DNA of 42,245 bases from an uncultured Clostridia bacterium (lineage in GTDB: Bacteria > Bacillota > Clostridia > Oscillospirales > Oscillospiraceae): assembly GCA_937894515.1 (NCBI GenBank), contig CALCRH010000035.1, forward strand, positions 1-42,245, given 5' to 3'. Made by a program: the position numbers and the translations under genes. Every line of letters starts with the position of its first letter. Position 1 is the stretch's first letter. The notes under the pieces were generated by a model that saw nothing but the letters and a program-made list of their open reading frames with translations, was not told the origin of the DNA and made no database searches. Of the stretch, positions 16,301-25,103 are shown piece after piece.

Positions 16301-16332
16301 CATCTGGGAAAAACTGACAGGAGGAATGTCGT

Positions 16333-17676
16333 ATGTATTTAGTGACCAACGGACGGCTCATCACCCGCGACAGCGAGGGAAAGGGCTACTATGAACACGG
16401 TGCTGTCGCCTTTGAAGGTACCAAAATCGTGGAGGTAGGCGAGGAGGCCGCCCTCCGTACCAAATACGCCAATGCTGAGATCATAGACGCCAAGGGCGGC
16501 GTCATCATGCCCGCGTTCATCAACGCCCATACCCACATCTATTCGGCGCTTGCCCGCGGCCTTAGCATCGTGGGCAACAACCCCACCAACTTCTACGAGG
16601 TGCTGGACGGCACCTGGTGGGCCATGGACCGCAAGCTGACGCTGGAGGGCAGCCGCGCCTCCGCCGACGCCCTCTACATGGACTGCATCAAGCAGGGCGT
16701 TACCACCATCTTCGACCATCATGCCGCCTATGCCGAAATTCCCGGCTCCCTGTTCCAGATCGGTGAGAGCGCCAAGAAATTCGGCATCCGCTCCTGCCTG
16801 TGCTACGAGGTCTCCGACCGTGACGGCGAGGAGAAGTGCCTGCAGGCCATTCAGGAGAACGCCGACTGGATCAGCTACTGCGAAAAGGAAAAGGATCCCA
16901 TGCTGGCGGCCATGTTCGGCGGACACGCCCTGTTCACCATCTCCGACAAGACCTTTGACCGCATGGTGGCCGCCAACAACGGACGCACCGGCTATCACAT
17001 CCACGTATCCGAGGGCATGAATGACGTGTACGACAGCTTGCAGAACTACGGCCGCCGCCCCGTCCAGCGGTTGCAGGATCATGGCATTCTGGGCGACAAG
17101 ACCATTTTGGGTCACTGCATCCACGTGAACACCGCCGAGATGGACATCATCCGCGAGACTAACACCATGGTGGTCAACAACCCCGAGTCCAACATGGGCA
17201 ACGCCATCGGCATCTGCCCGGTTTTGCAGCTCTACAAGCGGAGCATTCTGCTTGGTATGGGTACCGATGCCTATACCAACGATATGCTGGAGTCGCTGAA
17301 GGTCGCCCTCTGTTCCCAGCGCAGTCAGAACTGCCTGCCCAACGTGGCATGGTGCGAGGTCACCGATATGCTGTTCAAGAACAACGCCAAGATCGGCGCC
17401 AAGTACTTCCCCGACCAGTTGGGCGTGCTGAAAGCCGGTGCCGCCGCTGACATCATCGTCATGGATTATAAGCCGTTCACCCCGTTCAGCGATGAGAATA
17501 TTGACGGCCACATGATCTTCGGCATGACGGGTCGCCAGTGCCAAACCACCATCGCAGGCGGCAAGATCCTGATGAAGGATCGCGAGCTGGTGGGCATCGA
17601 CGAGGAAGCCGAAAACGCCCACATTCTGGAATATGCCAAGAAATTCTGGGGGAGTTTGAATCATAGAACCTATTAA
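16333..17676 (+). CDS. ssnA: Putative aminohydrolase SsnA
   Basis: 447-aa metal-dependent amidohydrolase of the cytosine/guanine-deaminase-like branch. Metal ligands are visible: H66 and H68 (FINAHTHIYSAL), the histidine of TGYHIHVSEG, the histidine of ILGHCIHVN, and the aspartate of GMGTDAYTND. SsnA is a regular neighbour of ygfK and hyuA; genetic work in gut bacteria and the E. coli locus ties this set to anaerobic urate/purine catabolism, while the exact SsnA substrate is unsettled. The ATG follows AGGAGG at 8 nt. It is preceded by a terminator-bearing structured leader and followed 18 nt later by ygfK, so both should be controlled together. Confidence 0.93.
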   Translation: MYLVTNGRLITRDSEGKGYYEHGAVAFEGTKIVEVGEEAALRTKYANAEIIDAKGGVIMPAFINAHTHIYSALARGLSIVGNNPTNFYEVLDGTWWAMDRKLTLEGSRASADALYMDCIKQGVTTIFDHHAAYAEIPGSLFQIGESAKKFGIRSCLCYEVSDRDGEEKCLQAIQENADWISYCEKEKDPMLAAMFGGHALFTISDKTFDRMVAANNGRTGYHIHVSEGMNDVYDSLQNYGRRPVQRLQDHGILGDKTILGHCIHVNTAEMDIIRETNTMVVNNPESNMGNAIGICPVLQLYKRSILLGMGTDAYTNDMLESLKVALCSQRSQNCLPNVAWCEVTDMLFKNNAKIGAKYFPDQLGVLKAGAAADIIVMDYKPFTPFSDENIDGHMIFGMTGRQCQTTIAGGKILMKDRELVGIDEEAENAHILEYAKKFWGSLNHRTY

Positions 17677-17694
17677 TCGAAAGGAGTACCTCTC

Positions 17695-20646
17695 ATGTCT
17701 GAAAAAATGTATCCCATTCCGTTCAAATCTTTGATGAACTGGGTGGTCACCGAGTACGCCAATAGCGGCGAGATCTTCGGCGTCCACAAGTGTTATAAGG
17801 CTGCCGGCAAGAGCCTGCCCATCTTCGGTGAGCGCATCGAGACCCCCTTCGGTCCCGCCGCCGGTCCCAACAGCCAGCTTGCTCAGAACATCATCGCCGC
17901 CTACTTCGCCGGCGCCCGTTTCTTCGAGGTCAAGACCGTACAGAAGATGGACGGTCAGGAACTGGCCAACTGCGTGCCCCGTCCCTGCATTCTCGCCAAT
18001 GACGAGGGCTACAACCAGGAGTGGTCCACCGAGCTGACCGTCCCGCAGGCTATGGACGAGTACATCAAGGCGTGGTGCGCCCTGAAGGTCATCTCCAAGG
18101 TCTACGGTCTGGGCGACCCCGACGGATTCGTGTTCAATATGTCCGTTGGCTATGACCTGGAGGGCATCAAGGGTGACAAGGTCAACACCTATCTGGACGG
18201 CATGATGGACGCCAACAAGACCGCCATCTTCGGCGAGTGCAAGACCGTCCTCAAAGACCTGTTCCCCGCCGAGAGCGACTATATTGACGCCATCTCTCCC
18301 CGGGTCAGCCGCAGCGTCACCGTGTCCACCCTCCACGGCTGCCCGCCCGATGAGATCGAGCGCATCGCGTCCTATTTGATTTCCGAAAAGCACCTGCACA
18401 CCTTCGTCAAGTGCAACCCCACCATTCTGGGCTATGAGACCGCCCGCCGCACCCTCGACAGCATGGGCTACGACTACATCGTGTTCGACGAGCACCACTT
18501 CAACGAGGATCTGCAATGGGCGGACGCCGTCCCCATGTTCGAGCGTTTGCAGGCGCTTGCGGACAAGAACGGCTTGGAGTTCGGTTTGAAGCTCAGCAAC
18601 ACCTTCCCCGTGGACACCACCCGGGGCGAGCTGCCCAATAACGAGATGTATATGTCCGGCCGGGCGCTGTTCCCGCTGACCATTGAGATGTGCCACCGCA
18701 TCTCCCGCCAGTTCCGGGGCAAGATGCGCATCTCTTTCGCCGGCGGTGCGGAATACTTCAACTGCGACAAGCTGTTTGCTGCCGGCATCTGGCCCATCAC
18801 CGTGGCCACCACCATTTTGAAGCCCGGCGGCTATAACCGCCTGCTCCAGATGGTCAATAAGGTGGAAGCTCTGCCCTACAAGGCATTTTCCGGCACCAAC
18901 ACCGAGGCCATCTGCGCCATGTCCACCGCTTCCCATACCGACTATCACCACGTTAAACCCATCAAACCTCTGCCCAGCCGCAAGAGCGAGAAGCAGGTGC
19001 CTTGGACGGATTGCTTTACCGCTCCCTGTCAGGGCGGCTGTCCCATCGAACAGGACATTCCCGAGTACATGGAGCTGGTGCGCAAGGGCCTGTACGGTCC
19101 GGCACTAAAGCTCATTACCGAGAAGAACCCCCTGCCGTTTATCACCGGTACCATCTGCGCCCACCGCTGCCAGCAGAAGTGCAGCCGCAACTTCTACGAT
19201 GAGTCCGTCCATATCCGCGACACCAAGCTGGTGGCCGCCAAGAACGGCTACAATGCCCTGATGGCCGCTATCAAGCCAGTAGAAAAAATTGCCGGTAAGA
19301 AAGCCGCCATCATCGGCGGTGGCCCCACCGGTATCGCCGCGGCCAACTTCCTTGCCCGAGCCGGTGTGGCGGTGACGATCTTCGAGCGCGAAGCCTGTTT
19401 GGGCGGTGTGCCCCGCCACGTGATCCCCGCGTTCCGTATCGCCAATGAGACCATCGAAAAGGACATTGCCATGATGGAAAAGTACGGCGTGGAGGTCAAA
19501 TGCGGCGCACCCGCTCCGTCAGTTGACGAGCTGAAAGCCGCCGGTTACACCCACATTCTCTTCGCCGTGGGCGCATGGAAGCCCGGCAAGCTGGATATCC
19601 CCGGCGATGTGGCGGGCGCCATTCAGTGGATGAAGGGCGTCAAGGCCGGATTCATCGGCGTTCACGGCAACGTAGCCGTGGTTGGCGCCGGCAACACCGC
19701 CATGGATGCCGCCCGCCTTGCCAAGCGCAGCGGCGCCGAGCACGTCACCATCGTCTACCGCCGCACCAAGAAGTTCATGCCCGCCGACGAGCACGAGCTG
19801 GCTCTCGCCATTGCGGACGGCGTCAGCTTTGCCGAGCTGGCGGCTCCCGTCAGGCAGGGCGACCACGTTCTGACCTGCGAGAAGATGGCATTGGGTGAAG
19901 CGGATGCCTCCGGCCGTCGCTCTCCTGTTCCCACCGGTGAGTATTTCGACATCCCCTGCGATCTGGTGATATCCGCCGTGGGCGAGCAGGTGGACGACGC
20001 CCTCTTTGCTGCCAATGGCATCGAGCTGGACAAGAAGGGCCGCCCTGCGTTCAAGACCAACATCGCCGGCGTGTACGCCGCCGGCGACGCCAAGCGCGGT
20101 CCCGCCACCGTGGTGGAGGGCATCGCCGATGCCGCTGCCTTTGCCGCAGAGGTGTTGGGTACCTACCATACCTACGACATTCCCGCCGAGGCCTACGTCA
20201 CCTCCGCCGACGCCATCGCCAAGAAGGGCGTGCTGAAGATGAGCAATAGCGCCTGCTGCGAGGGCGACCGCTGCTTGCAATGCTCCACCGTGTGCGAGAA
20301 TTGCGTGGACTCCTGTCCCAACCGCGCCAATGTGGCTATCGTCCTCGATGACGGCAGCCATCAGGTGCTGCACGTGGACAAGATGTGCAACGAGTGCGGC
20401 AACTGCACCCAGTTCTGCCCGTACGCCTCCGAGCCCTGCCACGACAAGTTCACCCTGTTCCAGACCTTGGAGGACATGGAAGACAGCGCCAACGCCGGTG
20501 TGCTGTTCGTGGACGATGACCACATGAAAGTCCGCATGGACAAGGATATTCAGGATTACGACCTGACCGCCGACACCGACCTGCCTGCCGAGCTGGAGGT
20601 GTTCATCGTCACCATCCGCGACAAGTACAGCTACCTGTACAAATAA
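17695..20646 (+). CDS. ygfK: YgfK-type iron-sulfur flavoprotein reductase
   Basis: A 983-aa redox enzyme, usually annotated as a putative selenate reductase subunit and now linked to anaerobic urate/purine breakdown. Order of domains: an N-terminal dihydroorotate/dihydropyrimidine-dehydrogenase-like barrel (PFGPAAGPNSQLAQNI), a GltD-like Cys cluster (APCQGGCP from about residue 443, then CAHRCQQKC), an FAD-binding GGGPTG motif (about 540), an NAD(P)-binding GAGNTAMD motif (about 662), and a C-terminal ferredoxin part with two clusters (CLQCSTVCENCVDSCP near 860, CNECGNCTQFCP near 900). This resembles dihydropyrimidine dehydrogenase with its parts rearranged. Length is close to the roughly 1,030 aa of E. 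coli YgfK. RBS AAGGAGT; terminator directly downstream. Confidence 0.93.
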   Translation: MSEKMYPIPFKSLMNWVVTEYANSGEIFGVHKCYKAAGKSLPIFGERIETPFGPAAGPNSQLAQNIIAAYFAGARFFEVKTVQKMDGQELANCVPRPCILANDEGYNQEWSTELTVPQAMDEYIKAWCALKVISKVYGLGDPDGFVFNMSVGYDLEGIKGDKVNTYLDGMMDANKTAIFGECKTVLKDLFPAESDYIDAISPRVSRSVTVSTLHGCPPDEIERIASYLISEKHLHTFVKCNPTILGYETARRTLDSMGYDYIVFDEHHFNEDLQWADAVPMFERLQALADKNGLEFGLKLSNTFPVDTTRGELPNNEMYMSGRALFPLTIEMCHRISRQFRGKMRISFAGGAEYFNCDKLFAAGIWPITVATTILKPGGYNRLLQMVNKVEALPYKAFSGTNTEAICAMSTASHTDYHHVKPIKPLPSRKSEKQVPWTDCFTAPCQGGCPIEQDIPEYMELVRKGLYGPALKLITEKNPLPFITGTICAHRCQQKCSRNFYDESVHIRDTKLVAAKNGYNALMAAIKPVEKIAGKKAAIIGGGPTGIAAANFLARAGVAVTIFEREACLGGVPRHVIPAFRIANETIEKDIAMMEKYGVEVKCGAPAPSVDELKAAGYTHILFAVGAWKPGKLDIPGDVAGAIQWMKGVKAGFIGVHGNVAVVGAGNTAMDAARLAKRSGAEHVTIVYRRTKKFMPADEHELALAIADGVSFAELAAPVRQGDHVLTCEKMALGEADASGRRSPVPTGEYFDIPCDLVISAVGEQVDDALFAANGIELDKKGRPAFKTNIAGVYAAGDAKRGPATVVEGIADAAAFAAEVLGTYHTYDIPAEAYVTSADAIAKKGVLKMSNSACCEGDRCLQCSTVCENCVDSCPNRANVAIVLDDGSHQVLHVDKMCNECGNCTQFCPYASEPCHDKFTLFQTLEDMEDSANAGVLFVDDDHMKVRMDKDIQDYDLTADTDLPAELEVFIVTIRDKYSYLYK

Positions 20647-20654
20647 ACCTATAT

Positions 20655-20686
20655 AAAAATCCCCGTTCATCTGAACGGGGATTTTT
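20655..20686 (+). terminator. Rho-independent terminator after ygfK
   Basis: Stem aaaaatccccgttca / tgaacggggattttt with a 2-nt gap, 9 bp after the ygfK stop. Being symmetric it may also serve the convergent cca gene. Confidence 0.93.
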
Positions 20687-20699
20687 ACATAGGAGTCTA

Positions 20700-22007
20700 C
20701 TAAAAATTGAGAACTTGCAGCAGAGCGTTTTTTTCGTTGGGCAAAGCACCGTCTATGACCTGCTGAAGCAGGAACTCCAGCGTTTCGCCCACCGCTTTTC
20801 CGCGAAAACCCAAAGCCATCAGATCGTTTCCGTTTACCGCCAACTGCTTCAGGGAGAAACAGGCATCTGCATCTAAAATCTCCTGCAAAATCTGTTCCGC
20901 CCGGTCCATTTCCACACTGCGCCCCTGATAATCGGGATGCTGGGCGGCGTTGTCTGCCCGCTTGACGGCAATTAGTCGGCGCACACCGTCTGCACCTAAG
21001 TGATACAGGCATCGCCGGATGCTCTTTTCTGTCCGGGGAACATCCCGGTCATGCCAATCCACCAGTTGAAGGACCTGCTGGCGTATTTCCCCGGAAAACC
21101 GCAGGCGGGTGGTGATGGTTTCTGCCAAGGCAATGCCGGCTTTCCCGTGACCGTAGAAATGGCCGATGCCCTGCTCATCCAGAGAAAAAGTACTGCCCTT
21201 GCCCAGATCGTGGAGCAGCATGGCCCAGCGCAAAACCGGCGTTGGCTCGATAGCCGCCACGCTGTGGGCGATATGCCCCCATACATCGTAGCAATGGTGC
21301 GGGTTATGCTGATCCAGACCCACACAGGGCAAAATTTCCGGCAGGAATACGCCAATCACGTCTGGATATTGCAGCAGCACATCGGCGGCATTTTTACCGC
21401 AAAGCAGCTTTGTCATCTCGGTGTAAATGCGCTCTACGGCGATTTGAGACAAATCCTGACGGTGGGCACGCAGGCTCTTTGCCGTTTCAGGGTCAATGGT
21501 AAACCCCAAAGTCGCTGAAAAGCGCAGAGCGCGCATAATACGCAGGGCATCCTCTCCAAAGCGCTGTTCCGGTTCCCCTACACACCGCAGAATGCCGGCC
21601 CGCAGATCATCCTGTCCGTCATAGAAATCGTACAACTTACCCTGCCGATCCATGGCCATGGCGTTGACGGTGAAATCACGGCGCGCCAGATCCTTCTGCA
21701 AGGTAGTGGTAAACCGTACCGCATCGGGGTGCCGGTGGTCGGCATAACTGCCATCGGTGCGGAAGGTGGTTACCTCGTAACACCCGCCGCTGTCCTTTAC
21801 CGTCACCGTGCCGTGCTGTAAGCCGGTAGGAATGGAATGGGGAAAAACGGCCAATACTTCCTGGGGTAGGGCAGAGGTGGTAACATCCCAATCAAAAGGG
21901 TCTTTGCCCAGCAGCAGATCCCGAACGCAGCCGCCGACCAGATAGGCCTCGTGTCCATGACGCTCCAACGTGTACAGAATTTCATGAACATTTTCCGGAA
22001 TTGCCAT
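20700..22007 (-). CDS. cca: CCA tRNA nucleotidyltransferase
   Basis: Adds or repairs the 3' CCA of tRNAs. 435 aa, class II. The head has LVGGCVRDLLLGKDPFDWDV with the catalytic DxD (D39, D41), followed by RRDFTVNAMA and the RFGEDALRIMRALRFS neck motif. An HD domain follows (LLHDLGKGSTF, then VDWHDRDVPRTEKS), as in bacterial CCA enzymes and poly(A) polymerase relatives. The start was set at 22007, where AAGGAGG lies about 7 nt upstream; an earlier in-frame ATG at 22052 is inside the promoter region. Divergent from murC. Confidence 0.94.
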   Translation of the reverse strand: MAIPENVHEILYTLERHGHEAYLVGGCVRDLLLGKDPFDWDVTTSALPQEVLAVFPHSIPTGLQHGTVTVKDSGGCYEVTTFRTDGSYADHRHPDAVRFTTTLQKDLARRDFTVNAMAMDRQGKLYDFYDGQDDLRAGILRCVGEPEQRFGEDALRIMRALRFSATLGFTIDPETAKSLRAHRQDLSQIAVERIYTEMTKLLCGKNAADVLLQYPDVIGVFLPEILPCVGLDQHNPHHCYDVWGHIAHSVAAIEPTPVLRWAMLLHDLGKGSTFSLDEQGIGHFYGHGKAGIALAETITTRLRFSGEIRQQVLQLVDWHDRDVPRTEKSIRRCLYHLGADGVRRLIAVKRADNAAQHPDYQGRSVEMDRAEQILQEILDADACFSLKQLAVNGNDLMALGFRGKAVGETLEFLLQQVIDGALPNEKNALLQVLNF

Positions 22008-22046
22008 GGTACTGCCTCCTTCCCCAAAAACTTCCCGCAATCGTGG

Positions 22047-22096
22047 TTGCACTTTCCTCGTATTCGTATTATAATCAACAGTTAGAAAAATTACAA
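22047..22096. promoter_or_regulatory. Overlapping divergent promoters of cca and murC
   Basis: Plus strand for murC: TTGCAC (22047-22052), 17 bp, TATAAT (22070-22075). Minus strand for cca: TTGTAA (22096-22091), 17 bp, TATAAT (22073-22068). The two -10 boxes overlap through a shared ATTATAAT, so only one polymerase can bind at a time. Confidence 0.7.
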
Positions 22097-22120
22097 GTCA
22101 CTCCCAAGGGAGGCAGCTAT

Positions 22121-23509
22121 ATGATGCATCAAAACATAGATATTATGACCTATCTCAAACCCGGTACCCGTGTGCATTTGGCGGGCATTGGCGGCGTCAG
22201 CATGTGCGCGCTGGCAGAGGTTTTGCAGGGTCAGGGCCTCATCGTACAGGGCAGCGACATGACGGATAGTACCACCGTCAGACATCTGCGTGAGGTGGGT
22301 ATTGCTGTTGCTATCGGCCAAAGCGCGGAAAACCTTCACGACTGCGATCTGGTGATCCGTACCGCCGCCATTCACGACAGCAACCCGGAAATCGCCGGTG
22401 CTATCGCCCGGGGCATTCCTGTATATGAGCGGGCACAGGCCTGGGGCGCTATCATGAAGGCCTATCAAAATGCGTTGTGCATTGCCGGCACCCACGGCAA
22501 AACCAGCACGACCTCCATGGCTACCCACATCTTTATGGCGGCCCGGAAGGACCCCACGGTCATGATCGGCGGCACCCTGCCCCTTTTGGGGAAAGGCTAT
22601 CGTGTGGGCAAGGGTGATACCATTATTCTGGAAAGCTGTGAATACTGCAACTCGTTCCTGAATTTCTTCCCCACCGTGGCGGTGATTTTGAACGTCTGCG
22701 CCGATCATCTGGATTTTTTCAAGGATTTGCAGGACATCGAACACAGCTTCCGCACCTTTGCGGAGTTGACACCGGAGGACGGCTATGTGGTGGCAAATCT
22801 TGACGATGCCGGTACAACGGAGACTCTGCACGAATTCCCCCGCAAGGTATTCTGGTTCAGCGTCAAGAGCGAAAACGCCGACTGCTATGCCGCCAACGTG
22901 TCGTTCTTTGATGGCTGCGGTGATTTCGATGTGATGATCGGCGGACAAAGATATACCCACGTTTCTCTCCATGTTCCCGGCAAACACAATGTGTCCAATG
23001 CTTTGGCGGCGGCGGCCAGCGCTTATCTGCTGGGCATTCCCGGCACGGCTGTGGCCGAAGGTTTGGCTACCTTTGGCGGGGCCGCCCGGCGGTTTGAGTA
23101 CAAGGGCGAGTATCACGGTGCCAAGATCTATGACGACTACGCCCATCATCCCGATGAACTCCGCGCCCTGCTGCAGGCGGCAGGTAGTGTGCCCCATCAG
23201 CGCCTGATCTGCGCGTTCCAACCCCACACCTATACCCGCACGGCTGCACTGTTTGATGACTTTGTGCGGGAGCTGCAAACGCCGGATATCACCATCGCGG
23301 CGGAGATCTATGCCGCCCGGGAGAAAAACGACATCGGCATATCCTCCCGTGACCTGACGGCGAAGATCCCCGACAGCGTCTATTGCTCCACGTTGGAGCA
23401 GGTCGCCGATACGCTGGCGGAGCTGGCACAGCCCGGTGATCTGATTTTAACCGTGGGCGCCGGTGACATCTACCGTGCCGGCGAAAAACTGTTAGAAAGA
23501 GAAAAATGA
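22121..23509 (+). CDS. murC: UDP-N-acetylmuramate--L-alanine ligase MurC
   Basis: ATP-dependent cytosolic ligase adding L-Ala to UDP-MurNAc, the first amino acid of the peptidoglycan stem. 462 aa with the three Mur domains: an N-terminal Rossmann part with the MurC signature HLAGIGGVSMCALAEVL, the central ATPase with the P-loop GTHGKTST (123-130) and the NVCADHLDFF region, and a C-terminal domain (ARRFEYKG, YDDYAHHPDELRALL, AFQPHTYTR). The ATG at 22121 follows GGGAGG at 7 nt; the ORF extends upstream without a ribosome site. Followed 1 nt later by the YbaK gene. Confidence 0.96.
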   Translation: MMHQNIDIMTYLKPGTRVHLAGIGGVSMCALAEVLQGQGLIVQGSDMTDSTTVRHLREVGIAVAIGQSAENLHDCDLVIRTAAIHDSNPEIAGAIARGIPVYERAQAWGAIMKAYQNALCIAGTHGKTSTTSMATHIFMAARKDPTVMIGGTLPLLGKGYRVGKGDTIILESCEYCNSFLNFFPTVAVILNVCADHLDFFKDLQDIEHSFRTFAELTPEDGYVVANLDDAGTTETLHEFPRKVFWFSVKSENADCYAANVSFFDGCGDFDVMIGGQRYTHVSLHVPGKHNVSNALAAAASAYLLGIPGTAVAEGLATFGGAARRFEYKGEYHGAKIYDDYAHHPDELRALLQAAGSVPHQRLICAFQPHTYTRTAALFDDFVRELQTPDITIAAEIYAAREKNDIGISSRDLTAKIPDSVYCSTLEQVADTLAELAQPGDLILTVGAGDIYRAGEKLLEREK

Positions 23510-23510
23510 A

Positions 23511-24047
23511 ATGAATATTTCCGCTATTTATGATACTTTGCCCGAGGAAGAGCGCAGCCCGGTGGAAATGCACACCTATGAGGTGCTCCAAAAGCTGCAC
23601 ATTCCCTTTACCCGTGTAGATCACGATACCGCTGAGACCATGGAGGACTGTGTTGCCATCGGCGAAAAGCTGGGCGTGGACATCTGCAAGAATCTGGTGC
23701 TGACACCTCGCAACAAGAGTGCATTTTATCTGCTGTGTATGCCCGGGGACAAGCCCTTTTCCACCAAGGACTTCTCCAAGCAGATCGGCTCCAGCCGGTT
23801 GAGCTTTGCCTCTCCTGCGGATATGGCGGGGCTTCTTCGCGTGCAGCCCGGCTCGGCGTCCATTCTCGCACTGATGAACGACCATGATCATCTGGTACAG
23901 CTGTGTGTGGAGCGCAGCGTGTGGGAGAGCGAGTGGTTTGGCTGTCATCCCTGCCGCAATACCTCCAGCCTGCGGCTGAAAACCGCCGATCTCAAGACAA
24001 TATTCCTGCCCTACACCGGACATGAGGCCACAGTAGTGGATTTATAA
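23511..24047 (+). CDS. YbaK/PrdX-family aminoacyl-tRNA deacylase
   Basis: A 178-aa free-standing editing domain related to the INS domain of ProRS. It hydrolyses mischarged tRNA, typically Ala-tRNAPro or Cys-tRNAPro. Typical pieces are the N-terminal Y..L..L.IPFTRVDHDTAETMEDC, the catalytic-lysine region CKNLVLTPRNKSAFYLLCMPGDK and the later SSRLSFASPADMAGLLRVQPGSASILAL. The length fits PrdX/ProX-like proteins. It sits 1 nt after murC with only a weak ribosome site, so coupled translation is likely. Exact specificity cannot be read. Confidence 0.85.
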   Translation: MNISAIYDTLPEEERSPVEMHTYEVLQKLHIPFTRVDHDTAETMEDCVAIGEKLGVDICKNLVLTPRNKSAFYLLCMPGDKPFSTKDFSKQIGSSRLSFASPADMAGLLRVQPGSASILALMNDHDHLVQLCVERSVWESEWFGCHPCRNTSSLRLKTADLKTIFLPYTGHEATVVDL

Positions 24048-24131
24048 ACAAAAAAAGAACGCCCAAGTTGGGCTTCACTTAGGGATTTGCGAAAAACAAG
24101 TTTTTGAGTGACTCCTTCAAACGGTGCAAGC

Positions 24132-24180
24132 AAAAAGCGGTCGCATTTGGGACGAATAATCCTAAATGCGGTCGCTTTTT
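24132..24180 (+). terminator. Long hairpin terminator after murC-ybaK
   Basis: aaaaagcggtcgcattt (24132-24148) pairs over 17 positions, two of them G-U, with aaatgcggtcgcttttt (24164-24180), around a 15-nt loop, ending in a T-run. It also marks the last core-genome signal before the island. Confidence 0.75.
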
Positions 24181-24192
24181 GCCTTTCTAAGG

Positions 24193-24222
24193 GGTGGTGC
24201 CGGAGCGAATCACGGCACCGCC
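24193..24222 (-). terminator. GC-rich hairpin downstream of the frameshifted mobile-element gene
   Basis: ggtggtgccg (24193-24202) pairs with cggcaccgcc (24213-24222), one G-U. It lies 12 bp past the stop of the minus-strand gene at 24235. A U-tract is missing, so terminator activity is uncertain. Confidence 0.4.
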
Positions 24223-24234
24223 GAGCCTGTGTAC

Positions 24235-25009
24235 TTATTTTGCCATTCCCATCAGAATGTCCAGAACAGTATCAAGCTGTTTCTGCTCTTCTTCACGGTA
24301 GTAGGAATCCTTCGAGGAGCGGCTTGCCTTAAAGCCATCAAAGCGGTTCAGGCCGTTTTCTTTCACATATTCACGGATCTGATTCATAGTGCGGGTTGCG
24401 GCATCATGCCCCAACTGCATCGCTTCATAGAACGCTTCACCCTGCACATTCTGAACCATCAGGGTAAGAGCCAGACAGTGCTTCGGAGAAGCGTCGAGGA
24501 GCTTGTCCAACATGGATTTGACCCTTGCCACAGATTCTCTCTCTGCTTCTTCTTTCATATAGATTTCTTCCGGAGAAGGTGAACTGGCAGGACAATATCC
24601 GTACTCGTCCTCCAGTTCATCAAAGGAAACGAATCGGGGCATTTCACGCTCATATTCGCCACGATGCGGACAATGGGCACAGTCGGGGTGGTTATTGCCA
24701 TTCTTCTTCGGACAGGGTTTCTTGCTTCCATCCAGTTGCGGAATCAGGTAGCGACCGTAAAAGACGGGCTTTTCATCCCTCGCATAGCTGTTGAACTGCG
24801 ACCTTGCGACTGATGCAAATTCCTTCGGCACGGCTTTCAGAACGGCGTCTACGGGACCACCGGCGGTCTGCACTGTTACGATGGAATCCGGATTTGTGAT
24901 GTTGATGCGATCCTCTTCAAAGTAAGGCATCAAGACGAGGACTTCGTTGTCCTTCAGGGGGCTCGCTGTTGTAGTTAAGACGGGTTTTCGGGGTTTCTGT
25001 GTTTTTCAT
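24235..25009 (-). pseudogene. Frameshifted mobile-element protein of unknown function (about 257 aa if repaired)
   Basis: The uninterrupted frame runs from 24933 and has no ribosome site. A better start, ATG at 25009, has AGGAGGG about 9 nt upstream and reads MKNTETPKTRLNYNSEP. It leaves frame at a run of five G (24957-24961; C on the coding strand). Removing one base joins it to LKDNEVLVLMPYFEEDRINI and the rest. The body has a Cys/His cluster (CPKKNGNNHPDCAHCPHRG) and a helical C-terminus that recalls sigma-region-4-like HTHs (residues about 150-200 of the repaired protein). Proteins of this look occur in integrative elements of Firmicutes; the function is unknown to me. It may be a real pseudogene or a homopolymer sequencing error. 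Confidence 0.65.
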
Positions 25010-25103
25010 AGAATGAGCCCTCCTGCGGCTCTGAAAACCGCATGAGGAGTTCCATGAAAAAGAAACCCAGTGTGATAGAATTTAGGTTTGCTTTGACCAT
25101 CAC
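24975..25103 (-). CDS. Possible 42-aa leader peptide overlapping the mobile-element gene
   Basis: GTG (25103) with AGGAGGA about 7 nt upstream, then MVKANLNSITLGFFFMELLM and a hydrophilic end, stop at 24975. It overlaps the start of the next frame (25009) by 35 nt in another reading frame, so it could couple translation. Support is the ribosome site and the placement only; there is no known family. Confidence 0.4.
   Translation of the reverse strand: MMVKANLNSITLGFFFMELLMRFSEPQEGSFYEKHRNPENPS

Noticed and set aside
16339..18951. 870-codon open frame on the minus strand opposite ssnA and ygfK
   Set aside because: It is antisense to two well-conserved genes in strongly biased, GC-rich third-position sequence, has low-complexity Gly/Val/His/Gln composition and no domain; a shadow frame.
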